Source of the DNA: Fusarium oxysporum f. sp. lycopersici 4287
Taxonomy: Eukaryota > Ascomycota > Sordariomycetes > Hypocreales > Nectriaceae
Assembly: GCF_000149955.1 (NCBI RefSeq)
Contig: NC_030988.1
Span: forward strand, 4,110,543 to 4,174,542
Reading direction: 5' to 3'
DNA length: 64,000 bases
Part shown: positions 34,291-45,510 of the stretch, piece by piece
Position numbering within the stretch: the stretch's first letter is position 1
How the letters are laid out: the number at the start of each line of letters is the position of its first letter
Position numbers and translations under genes: made by a program
The notes under the pieces: model-generated
What the model was told of the DNA's origin: nothing
Databases searched by the model: none
The model's input: only the letters and a program-made list of their open reading frames with translations

Positions 34291-36399
34291 TCTGATCCGC
34301 CGTCAAATGATGAACGAGAGCATGCAAAATTGCCAGAGTGAATGGGGGGGAAATGGCGGTCAATAAATGAATAAATTCATTCCGCCCGGAAGGCCTTGTA
34401 TGGCCAAGTGCGCTAGGCTGTTTACGGCGCTTAACTTTATCTTTGTCGGTCAATAGGCGGCCCCAAGCTAAATTGAGTTCGTTACATCAGGGGCAAAAGA
34501 TTGTGCAAGTTGTAAAGTAATATGTCACGCAGCTCCTAAATGACAAGCTGGATGCGGCTGGACTGTTTGCATTCTTAGCTTAAGCACTGCTGGTTCAGAC
34601 TGGGTAATATCCACATATCTTCAAGCTTGAAAGTATAACCCGTAGCCGCCATACTCCCTGTCTTTGTGGTGACTATTATTGCACGCCTGCCAGGCTAAGG
34701 TGTGTGATGCATAGGATCTGAGCCGTGGAAAACAGGATTAGCAAGTTAACACTAGATAAGACCGTACTCTACTGTGAAGACACGTCTTTTATCCTCGAAA
34801 CTGGTTCTTTCAAACTCTCGGTACAATGGCGACGTTCTAGACCGCGGTCTACTGGCGAAAGTACTAAAGGTTAGGCCCCTTCCTTGTCTAACCTGACCCA
34901 CAAGGTAACAATACTCATCCCGACTAGACTGTTTCCGTCCTTCAGTCCGTCACCAGCAACCTCTCCTCACATGTATAAGTCCATCACCTCGGAACTACAA
35001 CTATCAAGGGAAAAACATAATACATCACAACAGGTGGTTTAATAAAAGCACAGACAGCCAAGAATGAAAGGGTAGAGTTAACTATAGTAGAAAACCCCGG
35101 GATTAAGGGCTAAAGTGGACCTTATCTAAGAGATTAATAAAAGGTTTTATTGACAGCCAGAGACCAGTTATTCACCAAGAATCATGACAAATATGCCCGC
35201 ATTGCTTATTCTCGAACGTTTGCTACGGCTATATTACTGTTACGTAAAAGCCTAGCTGTATAATCCTCGGGAATATAACCAATAATCATTTCGGAGTTGA
35301 GGTTTGGAAAATAAGCAAAAAAAACAGAGGGTGCCTAACATCCCCAGTCGCAACTACTCGCCAACTTCATCCCGGCTGCACGCTATATTTCATCTTAGAA
35401 TCCACACCCCAGTTGTTTTGTACGAAAAAGGTTTGGTATTGGGTATTGGAACAGCTGTGCATCAAGAGCCAGACTGCACAGAATCAGACAGACTCTCAAA
35501 GTATAGACGCGGACAAAGACGCGTGGTGCAGCCACGCATTTCTTCAGACCTTCCATCCATCTAACCTTAGACGGAAGGAAGAAAAATCTTCCTGGAAGCA
35601 CGAAGTTAGTGCCTTAAGAGTTTCCCTGGACCTTAGGGTACCATTTCCGACGAGAATGAACTGTAACATCAATCATGATGAGTTAGCTTTATGCTACTTA
35701 TTTCCTTCACACTGAAAATGGCTCGTTAATATGATCGTACACTTGCTGTAACCCTAATCTTCAACGGGGATAACATCCGGAGTCTTTGTTAACCCTCAAA
35801 CTGATAGAGCTCTGTCACCATTAGTAAAAAGCAAAAGTAATGGCCGCCTTTGCCTCCGGACAACTCCGATCCTCTCACGATGACCGCTCGGCGATCATAG
35901 TTCACCAATGAATGGTGTTAATTGGCTAATCAAGACCAGGAAGCAACCAATGGCAATATGTTGTCTTTCAGACTAGCCCTGCGCATTACACTTGCAACGT
36001 ACACGTCAACAATCCAATCCTGAATGGCTTATTCCAACTGTCTCAGGAGGCCAAAGTTTGGCCAGTTATATCACAGCTAGCATGGCGATTCTTGCTAATG
36101 TAACTCCAAGCTTGGAAGTAGTTTATAATAACACACTTCGTGGCTTGCCGCTGGTCATATGAAGATCCAGAATTAGGGTATAGGGAGCGGGGTTATACGC
36201 ATCCCAGAATCTGACAGATCGTCGTGGCTTGGGTCTGCCAGCGACAGTGCTAGGCAAGCTGACCAGAAGATCATGACACGGCACGTCAATGGTATCAGTG
36301 TGGGTACACACCAGTTTCAATTGGCGGGGTAATTTAACGAACTAACGAATGTGGCTGAGACTAGTACCTTGTTTACATGTTCCAGGCGGACTGCAGCTG
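34291..36399. other. Long intergenic region
   Basis: No gene supported over about 2.1 kb. Frames at 35304-35715 and 36123-36320 have no recognisable domain or splice continuation. The composition is mixed and mildly AT-rich. Confidence 0.4.
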
Positions 36400-37379
36400 C
36401 TAGTGTTGCAGTGCGTAGGGGTGAGAATGGGGAGTGTCGGGATTAAGCGGAGGATAATTGACGCAGAATCTGGCGTCTAGATGTTTGATGTGAATAATCT
36501 CTTCGCCATACTTTATGTCGGGTTGACGAAGCGCTTGAGGTATTGCACCGTGATGGCCCACCTCGATATACTCCATCTTGATAACATCCTTATTATATAT
36601 AGCGCAAATGTTTGAGGAGCTAGTGGCGTTGAAGGGAAGGACCGGAGTGGGCACGCTGGTTGGGATATAGCCGGCACTATATTCGCCTGATGATGATGGG
36701 GCCGACATGTTGGAGGGGATAGGATGAGAGATGGTGCTCGCTAAGGATTTGCAGTTGTCAGACAAGGGGATATATTGTTGGCTGTAGTCGTTGAGGCAGC
36801 TGTAGTCGCTAGTGAATGGTGTTCCGTGAAGGCAAAGAATAGCATCGTTGCCAGTGCTGAGGTTGCCATTGCAAGCTGTTGATGTTGAGAGCTTGTCGGG
36901 AAATGAGAGTCGTCGTAGAGTTAGGCCTGGTCCAGGGGAAGATAACGAGGCCATTGGCGCCCCCATGATCTCCTTGAGTCGAATCAACTCTTTCTCGACT
37001 GTCTCATTGCGGCGCAATAGCTCTTGGATGGTCTGGTCACGACCTTGGTTGCTCTTGAGCTCCCCTAGTTCGCGCTCCAGCCGCTCAATGTGCCTTTTGG
37101 TGCGGGCGCGATTCGCCCTCTGGGCCTCTCGATCGTTGGCTCTCTTGCGGGCGAGCTGTACGGGAGTAAGGGTAGAAACCCTTCTGGTGCCTGAACAACG
37201 CTATATTAGTATGGTAAGGATAGTTTGCCCTGCTTTGCTTAGTTTTATTTCTATTGAATATAGAATACGGAGATCCATAGCATCAGGGCAATAAACAAGA
37301 CTAATAAACAAATAAAGGAAAAAGGCAACTTACTCTTCCGCTTGGACTTCGCAGGTGCTGTTGATAATGATTGGTCCAT
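36400..37379 (-). CDS. Second bZIP transcription factor (278 aa, two exons)
   Basis: Exon 1 (37334-37379) encodes MDQSLSTAPAKSKRK and joins exon 2 (36400-37190) across a 143-bp GT..AG intron. The basic region KRANDREAQRANRARTKRHI, with the N-x-x-x-Q-R pattern of fungal AP-1/Hap4-like bZIPs, leads into a zipper (ERLERELGELKSN, then IQELLRRNETVEKELIRLKEIM). The C-terminus is Ser/Pro-rich. It lacks the DUF3425-type domain found in many relatives, so it may be a shortened member. Likely a nuclear dimeric DNA-binding protein. Confidence 0.83.
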
Positions 37380-38515
37380 GTTAATTGTGTATGAAGAGGC
37401 AGAAGGTCGGCTGAAGGTTGGCGGCAGGCGGGTGTTAAATATATTATTTTTTTGTTGTGTCTTTGTGTGTGCGTCTTTCTCTTCTCCCCAAGTTGTGAAG
37501 TTACCTGCCCTGCGATGGTAGACCAGTAGTATTCTTCACGTTCCAAGCCTTTAAGAAAGATATGCAAGTGAGGGTGTGTGGATTCGACCCACCTCAAAAA
37601 CCCTTGAACCCTTGAGGAGACTTCCAAAAAGACCTCTACTCCTCCCGATGTCTACATCATCATTTTAGTTATGGTGTTTCATGGCTGATCTATCGTAATC
37701 TTAGACGACTGGGGTTAAGACTAGCTTAAGGGAGGATCTGCAGGGATCAGGAATGTGGTGCTGGGGTTCCATTCAACTCAGGGACCCAATCTTTGTACGT
37801 CGGAATTTTCCGCTAGCTCGCATTGGATGTTGTAGATAAGCGACTAGACCCATGCCGTCTGTACACGAAGGGACGTCCTAACAAGTAATTCAATTCTATT
37901 GATTTCATATTGATGCTGCCCAATAGGCATACATTCCGAAACATAAGCCATCTATGCCCCAGGCTCTCCACCTTTACTTCTCATCTCCACCAACTGGCTG
38001 GTACGCTAGCCAGGCAAATAACTACTCCGTTCCTGCTTCTGGAGACGATCGGCATCCCCCCTCGTTCTCACTTCTTTCCCATACTCATACATGTTCGTTC
38101 TTCAAGGCACCGCGCCCGATACTCCGACCGGATCCTCACGGCTGTTTTCATCATCCATCGCCGCCATACCACTCACTATCCGAGTTGAACGCCTAGGTGG
38201 TACATGAACGTTTCAGCTGTCTATCGCAGCAGCTTGGGCGACCTCTGAGCGGGACCATTGACTGGGCAAATTGCAAAGAAGCATTCTACGAGACTCTATT
38301 CTCCTATTTCTGCTCTGATTCGTCGAGTGCTGGCTTAATCGAGTTCTTGAGAGCGCATTGCAGTTAAACACATCTCTTGGTGCATAATCTCGCGGTGACT
38401 CGAGCTCTCTATCTCTGTTACTGGGAAGCCACACTTGAAAGACTACACTAAAAGAGCATGACCTTTTTTCTAGTATCCAATCCTCAATCAAGAAGAACAG
38501 ATTCGCCCTGCAATC
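37380..38515. other. Intergenic region between bZIP and piggyBac
   Basis: No supportable gene. A short frame at 37910-38196 shows no features. The 3' end of the piggyBac element must lie near 38.2-38.5 kb, but I cannot see its terminal repeat. Confidence 0.35.
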
Positions 38516-40712
38516 TTAACCGGATATTTCCGAACACTTCATTAGCCTAACGCACCGCCGAAGACTCGACATTAACAATCCCTTTTGTGAAGCAAATTTG
38601 CATGTCTGGAAACTCTGCAACTCGGTGTTGCTGGTTGTAGCTCCAATACGTTTTGATGGGCATCTCGGACAAATCGCGACATCACACTGCTTACATCCCC
38701 ACCTTGATTGATGCCTTCTTTTATTGCTGCTGACTAGCCCCAAAAGCTTCATTGAGCTCCTTGACCTAGGCCTCCCAAGCTGATAACCCTGACAAGCAAC
38801 GCAATTCCCTTTTTTNNNNNNNNNNNNNNNNNNNNNNNNNNNNNNNNNNNNNNNNNNNNNNNNNNNNNNNNNNNNNNNNNNNNNNNNNNNNNNNNNNNNN
38901 NNNNNNNNNNNNNNNTCTTTGGACATATGTATGCTGTGCCACGGGCGTAAATTCATCCCCAACCCGAAATCTCCGCCATGGCTGACTTTCCTTATAGAAT
39001 GCTTTGAATAGCTCGTTATACATGCGCCGGCGCCAATCTTTCTGATTTGTATATCGCTTCCAATGAGGCTGGCCGTGGAGTTGCAAAAGGAAGCTATTCA
39101 CAAGGACCACATCTAACAGGAAGGCCCAAGCAAGAGCCTGCCAAGCGCCGCGGCGTATAGTATGATCGTAGCCCTGATATGCCCTCCTCTGGTCTCCTCG
39201 ATCCACATGATTCATCTCATCATTATATACGGCAGCCACGGTAGGGATTGATATGAGCTTGACTGGCTCGTCACCAAAAAATCGCTGTATTGGCCGTGCT
39301 GTAGAAGTCGTTGTTGACGGCCGCTTCCTCCACCGCTCACATCTCTCATCGCCCTTAAACACGGTTGATAGGAATAACACAAGGGCTTTATCCTTCCACA
39401 CGATTTGATTTACCTGTAGTAAGAATAGATAAGTTAGTAAGGAAATCGTAGCTAATAGAGTCAAGGCTTTCTACCTGATTATCTGGGGTAGGGATGACTT
39501 TGATCTCGTTGAATTTGAACCTTGATTTCCCTGATCTATCCTTCTTCTTGGCATCAATGAGCTCATTGAAGATGCCACAGTTAGGGCGGGCTGTGCCTGT
39601 AGCGCCGTGCCGTGCTGACGGAGAGAGAGAAAGAGGTCTGGCGAGGAGAAGAGATTATCCACAAAGACGTGATATATCGAATTCGGCAGTAGATTTATAA
39701 GGGCAATAACGACGCTTTGAGTCGAGTTCAATGCAATCACTTTATCCCCGCCGTCTGTGAGGACGTAGATAACTTCTTCAACCTTATCAGCCTCGCTAGC
39801 TTTCCTCTTTCGGCTGACTTTTCCTCTTCTTCCTCCTCGGCCGCCTCTCCCTCTTTGAGAAACCGATTTCTTCCTCTTTGAACGTTCAATGCCAACAGGA
39901 CCGTGTTCTGCACCGGGCTGGTGCTAAATCCACCGTAAAAAGATACCTAACTGGGCCACAACCCATACCTTGAAGCCTGGATTAATAGGCTCGCCGGGCA
40001 CATATGTGGCCTCTGAGTTCCTCCCTGTATAGCGGATCATGCCTTCATCTACAGCGAGATGAGAGCCCGGCTCACAGAGCTGCGTTGTGGCATATTGTAT
40101 GTGCTCAGACCACGGTTGTGCGCATTGAAAGACCTCAGGGAAGCTCTCATCGTCAGTAAATTTGGTATAATCGAAGGGGCGAAGGTGACGATGAAGGAGT
40201 TGAAGCCGGTAATATGTCATGAACTTGATGATAGATTGTTCAGGACGTTGCTCCCCCGGCTTAGGAGTCTTCCAATGGTCTTCAATTGCAATTTCCTTAT
40301 GGATTCCTATATAAATTATGACCCCAAGCCAGATATACACTTCTGCGGCGCATGTAGGCTTCCAGCTTTGCAGCCGTGACCGGCCCTCCAATTCATGGTT
40401 CCGGCTATCAATAACGCCCCTTTCCCGCAAGCTGTTGACCCAGCTGTTGGTATATTGAACCCAGCTGTTGACTAGGGAAAGAGGCACAAAGTGTTGGAAG
40501 AGGTGCAGCGGCTCTTGGGGCAGCTGGTTGACCTTAAGATCGCACCTTTCCATATTGAACGGTTGGAAATTGAACCCTCGGTCTTCTGCGGGAGGAAAGT
40601 CGGGTCGCCGGGTGCTATCATACTCATGCTCCCGGCTGCTGTTATCCTCCCTGATGAAGCTTTGGTCGTCATATGCATTGAAGGCGTTGGTAGGTATTGA
40701 TTGAGAGCTCAT
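38516..40712 (-). pseudogene. piggyBac-family transposase 1, broken
   Basis: The N-terminal part has the DDE_Tnp_1_7 blocks (FVPLSLVNSWVQYTN, IYIGIHKE, YRLQLLHRHLRPFDY) and LAVDEGMIRYTGRN with the catalytic Asp. A TAG at 39924-39926 interrupts FLRWI/HQPGAEHG. One base is missing near 39610 (within QHG[Y]GATGTARPNCG) and shifts the frame. An intron at about 39416-39473 sits exactly where piggyBac 2 has one. A 100-N gap falls in the coding part, after which a Cys-rich tail (CVACQGY, CKQCDVAICPRC) follows. The copy has at least two lesions and is dead. Confidence 0.85.
38816..38915. other. Assembly gap (100 N)
   Basis: Exactly 100 N inside the piggyBac 1 frame. This is the usual placeholder for a gap of unknown size, probably caused by repeat collapse. 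Confidence 0.98.
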
Positions 40713-41983
40713 TGATAACTTCAGAATGATTTGTATGATGTTTTTGGTGGGAATGATTGATGATGCATCGTCAGGTTCCCCGCATGTACCTGTCGTGTGA
40801 CAGGGGTGATATGGGGCGGAATACCTCCTGGAGCCTTAACACAATCGAGGGGATAGTCAACGAATAAGATAGCGAACAATGTGTAGCTTTGCTGTCATCA
40901 AGAAGTTACGTTCCATTCATTAATCCGTTAATAACATGAGAAAACTTTAAACTAAACATCACGCTTAACCCCAGCCACCATTATGGTGGCCTTCCGCCAT
41001 GTTCAATCTCATGTCTGCGAATGACATTGGAGTGGCGTGAGCTGAACTTGGTTGGGTTGTTTCTTGGGTGTACAGTATCCGAGGCTACCGGGTCAAAGGT
41101 TCGCCTGAGCTCCATAGCATCAATTCTTGACTTGCTTGCCAATTTTGGCTCAAGCCCGTTGTGTCACTGAAAGTCTGACAGTTTTGATCGCACCGTCTAT
41201 CGTGAAAAGGGCCGAGTAAGATTAGACGTAACCAAGGTCGTTGGCCTGGACAAACAGTTCCAAATAACGGACACTATACTATGATGCCCCCGCAATTGCT
41301 TGTAACGAGGCAAGACCAGTCAAGCAGGCACCATGCAAGCCACTACCACCTTTTTCACCAGCACTGTCTCAATTGACCCAAATTTGAATCTTTCAGACTT
41401 GTGAGCTTGATACTGCACCGATATGGGCTACCAGACTGAGTCAGCGCCAAATGAGGGTATCTACAAGCGTATACAGAGTGAATACAGGGAAAGCTTCGTA
41501 GATGTAATTACACACTCATGCATCGCTTGAGTTCAGATAGAGACCTAATTTGATCACGATCATGCCACACATCTAACTTCTCGTCGCACCAAGTCGTTGT
41601 TGCATGGATAAGTTGCTATCAAACAGCAAAATAATTACTAGGAATAATTACAAGAAATTTTGCAAGTAGCCAAAAATGAAATGATACTAGACTAGCTTTC
41701 AAAACACAAGATGCTTGTAACTAACTTCATCAGCCGATTCGTATACTGGCTGACTCGCTTCCAACTCAGACCTTCATAGCATGTCACAACAGAACAACCC
41801 CTTTCGACAGTTGCATTCCAAACGAAGAATCGACTCCTTTAATAAAATTAAACGAGATATCGAAACATAAAACGCGTGTTTGAGAACCTGAAGAATGATG
41901 CAACGATGAATCTCGATAGAGCTGGATTGCTGTCCTCAAACGTGACACTCATCAACACCAGGTGAGAGTTTCATCAAGATAGG
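40713..41983. other. piggyBac 5' flank and intergenic DNA
   Basis: Read on the minus strand, TATCCCCTCGATTGTGTTAA at about 40836-40856 resembles the terminal repeat of the fold-back element at 57809-58068. It is therefore probably the left end region of piggyBac 1, with TTAA at 40836-40839. The rest shows no gene. Confidence 0.45.
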
Positions 41984-42275
41984 TTAAAAGTGAAAACCTG
42001 GGGGTACACAATATGGTGAGCTATTCTGCTTGTTGAAAAGGCATCCAGTCTTTGGAGGGCAAGCGCCGGCAAACTAAAGCAAAACATTAACATATAATCA
42101 AGGATCCATAAGGCAACAGAAGACTTACCACCCAGGTGCGGTCAACGTTGCAGACCTGCCAGCCCTTGGTATCTGGTGCGCATGAGTAGGTTCCTGGAGT
42201 GCAGCCTTTAGGAGCAGGAGGGGGAGTGGCGGCTCCAAGGGCAACAAAGGCGGCGAGAACAGTATTGACCTTCAT
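41984..42275 (-). CDS. Small secreted cysteine-rich protein (78 aa), effector candidate
   Basis: Two exons (42129-42275 and 41984-42073) join across a 55-bp GT..AG intron. The ORF up to the first in-frame stop misses the second exon. Residues 1-17 are a signal peptide (MKVNTVLAAFVALGAAT). The mature part has six cysteines (25, 32, 42, 54, 60, 71) in the pattern CTPGTYSC...GWQVCN...CPPKTGC...SPYC, likely three disulfides. Similar small secreted proteins are common in plant-associated ascomycetes. The function is not known to me, and effector activity is inference from size, secretion and cysteines. Confidence 0.8.
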
Positions 42276-43191
42276 GATAATAGTGATTTAGGAAAGGAAG
42301 ATTATTAAACAATTGGTTGAGTGGCTTGATAGCAAGAGAATTGTTTTTTGACTTGTGATTATGAGACAGACGGGGAATCGAGATGTGCAGATGAAGAGGT
42401 TGATTTATACTTGCTCTTTGTGATGCCGAGACTGCGTGTACTCGGGCCGGGCAGTTAGTGACGCTGGTGACAGGAGACCAGCGCTCAGCCTATACGATGC
42501 AACAGTGCCTTGTTGATACTAAAAATAGGATACACAAAGTGTTCCAATACTTAAGTCACATGTTCTTACGCCAGGCCGTAGGATTACAGTGGTCAACTGA
42601 GACGAATTAGGTATGACGTGGTATCATTTCATATGATATGATGGTGCATTGGTTCTTAGGCTGACAGTGGTGTCATCATCCTGTGACAGTATGTCGTGTG
42701 GCAACCCAAAGGCTGTGCCAACGTTCAAGGACAGTCGGCTTGAGTCTTTATGCATCAAGTGGCATGAAGGTTGACCGTGCGCATCGATTAGTTCAATGCT
42801 TAAAATATTTACAACTGCATTCACTACCAGAGCCAAAGTGGACGGTCATCTGATGGTGCTGCTTTTCGGTCTAAAGATCAATTACCCCACATAGACTAAA
42901 TCTTGGACGGATTTCATGGTAGTCTCCTTAGTTTCCCCCAAGCCCCAACAATGTGTCTGTCAAATTCTCCGTCCCCTTGTACACCCGAACGCCACAGTTC
43001 CATATTATCCTGTTGTGACGAAGGTAAAACATCAGAACAAACAGAACATGCCACGCGCTCGAACTGCCACGCATCTCACTGCCAAGAGCCTGACATTCGC
43101 CTTATTTATAAGGAACAGCATCAAACTCGGGCAATCAACAAGAGGAGGTGTCGTTGAGCGAGAGATCTAACCTCTTTTACCCAATCACACA
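42276..43191. other. Intergenic region between divergent genes
   Basis: This is the shared upstream region of the minus-strand secreted protein and the plus-strand dehydrogenase. Overlapping frames at 42903-43170 show no domain. Nothing else seen. Confidence 0.4.
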
Positions 43192-44257
43192 ATGGACTCG
43201 GGTTCTCGTATCGCAATCGTCGGCGTCGGCGAAGTTGGCGGGGCCATCGCCTACAATCTAACACTGGGCTCCATCGCCAGCGAGTTGCTTCTCGTTGAAC
43301 TTGACTTGAACTTGAGAAACGCTCAAGTCGAGGATCTCTCGGATGTGGCCTACAGCACTGGTAGCAGCACACGAGTGCGATCTGCCACGTATGGGGAGGC
43401 GGCCCAGAGTGATATCGTGGTCATCACCGCCGCATCTAAGCACACATTAGGTACGGGATGGACAATCGTCATAATCATTTGTAATCTCTCGGATATCATG
43501 CTCACTTCGCTTACAATAGGCCAAAACACTATCGACTGCACGTCTCGGAACACGTCCATGATCCGGGAAGTCATGGACGCAATGAAGCCATTCCGATCTG
43601 ACACTATTTTGCTCGTCGTTGCAAACCCTGTTGATCTGCTCACTTCCATCGCTCAGGGAATGTCTGGGCTTCCCAAATCTCAAGTCATAGGTTCAGGAAC
43701 CTCTCTGGATACTTCCAGGCTACGCAGAATGGTTGCATCTCGAGGTTCGGTGAGTACTCACCACTGCAGCACCCTTGTTTCCTGCCTCTGGTGGCTAATT
43801 CCCTATCTTCTAGGTCTCCCCCTCTTCCATAGGTGCTTTTGTGGTTGGTGTCCATGGAGAAGACCAAGTTACTGCATGGTCGACGGCAACTGTTGGTGCA
43901 GTCCCCATTTCTGAGGTTCACATGTTTAGCGCTCTTGATCGTGCAAGAATCGACAGCACCTATAAGCATCGCTCCCGAGTCATTACGCAAGGTAAAGGCT
44001 CGGCCGTATTCGGAATTGCTTCTATATCTGCAAACCTATGCTGTTCTATTCTCTTGGACAAGCGTGAAATCAGCCCCGTCTGCCATTTCCAACCTAAGTT
44101 CGATTGCTGTCTGAGCATGCCTGCTATCATTGGAAGGAAAGGAATTCTGAGCACCCTGCACCTGTCTTTGGACGATCAGGAGCAGGCAGCTATAGCAGCA
44201 TCAGCGAAGCACTTGAAGGACAGGATTGAGTGGATCCAAAAGTATTGGTGGCTATAA
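43192..44257 (+). CDS. L-lactate/malate dehydrogenase-family protein (310 aa)
   Basis: Exons 43192-43450, 43520-43749 and 43814-44257 join into one frame. The NAD-binding motif is GVGEVG (11-16). Other family blocks are VVITAA, RNTSMIREVM, VVANPVDLL and GSGTSLDTSRLR (Asp and Arg of the active site). Further blocks are VVGVHGED with proton-relay His177, and GRKGI near the end. In the mobile loop, where LDH has RQKPGESRLD, this protein reads KHTLGQNTID. The catalytic Arg109 is therefore replaced by Thr and the specificity residue by His. The fold is preserved but activity is doubtful or altered. No nearby gene suggests a pathway. Confidence 0.82.
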
Positions 44258-45024
44258 AACATCGTGTCTGGGAATTGTCATACTTGCAAGTGATTTATTT
44301 TAAAACCATTTCGGCGGAATCTCATAGTCAATAACATCTCAGACTCCATTAGTCTTGTTGTATAAAGCTCCATTCTAGCATCTCGTTCTAAGCGCGGTAT
44401 ATAATTAGTGAAACTAGACCTAGGTTCCATACACATACGGTAGGTATCTTTTAAGCTATATCTCTTTATCTTCTAGTTTATCTTCTGTTATCTCTTAATT
44501 TATCTTCTTTTTTACTTCTTAGATTATCTCTTTTTTTATATTACCTGTTTATAAAACAACTTAGCAAGATAGTTTAGGCAGAACCCAAATCCATTCCTAA
44601 ACCTTCGTTCTGCTGTTTATTGTGGATACTCTATAGTTAGAATGCTTACTTGAATGTTCGAAGCATGGGGAATAAGGGATAGCAAGCTGTGGGGGCTGCA
44701 TTGATTTTTGAAGATGGTACATCTGGTCCCCCTTATATACTAACTTGCCGGGCTCCTGAAGACAGCGCTGACCTCAATTCAAGTATCAAGTCAAGTATTT
44801 CAAGTAAGTCAAGTAAGTTGACAGCCCTATATATTTCAAGTAAGTAAGTTCATAATGCCTCAAACTTGATTTGCTTGATTTACTTGAAATACTGTATTTT
44901 ATGGGTTTTCCTGTGCGACGGTCCGGGGAGTTACGAGGCCCTTCGTTATGTTATGTTATGTGTATTTTTCGTCCGGGGGGCCATAGGCCCCGAAACTCCC
45001 CTACTGGGGCACAGGACATGCTGG
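44258..45024. repeat. Repeat-rich spacer: hAT-like end and a fold-back element
   Basis: CAGCGCTGACCTCAATTCAA near 44764 resembles the hAT terminal repeat at 13197 and is followed by many CAAGT/ACTTG words, as in a non-autonomous relative. At 44910-45015 two arms, CCTGTGC..GGGGAGTT and its inverse AACTCCCC..GCACAGG, enclose about 70 bases and could form a hairpin of about 106 bp. Confidence 0.5.
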
Positions 45025-45148
45025 TGTTGGAAAATCCGGGGATCCCCCTTCCCTTCAGGATTCAGACTAACAGTCTGAAAGTCCTAGATTTAGAGTTTAA
45101 AGTCCTAGATGAAACCATTTAGAGATATAAACCTCAGAAGAACTCTCA

Positions 45149-45186
<38 letters not shown>

Positions 45187-45231
45187 TAAAATACATTTTT
45201 CACCCAGCACTACCGCGCAATATAAACAACA
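45025..45231 (+). repeat. Solo Copia LTR
   Basis: This has the same sequence and ends (TGTTGG...CAACA) as the LTR at 3732-3928, but no internal region on either side. The main difference is a run of about 33 A at 45150-45182 that replaces a short segment. Outer bases GCTGG and TCTGG match at four of five positions, a plausible old target duplication. It most likely arose by LTR-LTR recombination. Confidence 0.85.
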
Positions 45232-45510
45232 TCTGGTTGAAGCCGAGAGGGTAGCTTCTTCTGACGGCTCGAAAAGCAGCCGCGGCGTCGGCGCACTCCT
45301 CCGTCCACCATGGAGCTGGCCGTCCACCTTTCCTTGCGGACCGGCCAGATGTCTTTGCTGCTGATGTTAGTAGACTCACAAGTGAGGATGCCAGCTCGTC
45401 CAGCTCCGTAGGGGTCGAGTCTGCTAGGGGGATATCTGTGGCTCCAAGTTCTACAATCTCGACAAATCGCTTAAGCCGCACAATCTGACTGCGAAGCTCA
45501 TAGGTTCAAT
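45232..45510 (-). pseudogene. Fragment of a Tad-like LINE ORF2 (end of endonuclease region)
   Basis: The minus-strand frame RLKRFVEIVELGATDIPLAD...AAKTSGRSARKGGRPAPWWT ..ECADAAAAFRAVRRSYPL matches the linker after the endonuclease domain of Tad1-clade LINE ORF2 proteins, where the PWWT..C box is typical. It breaks off exactly at the solo LTR border. No reverse transcriptase part lies on the other side of the LTR. Confidence 0.65.
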
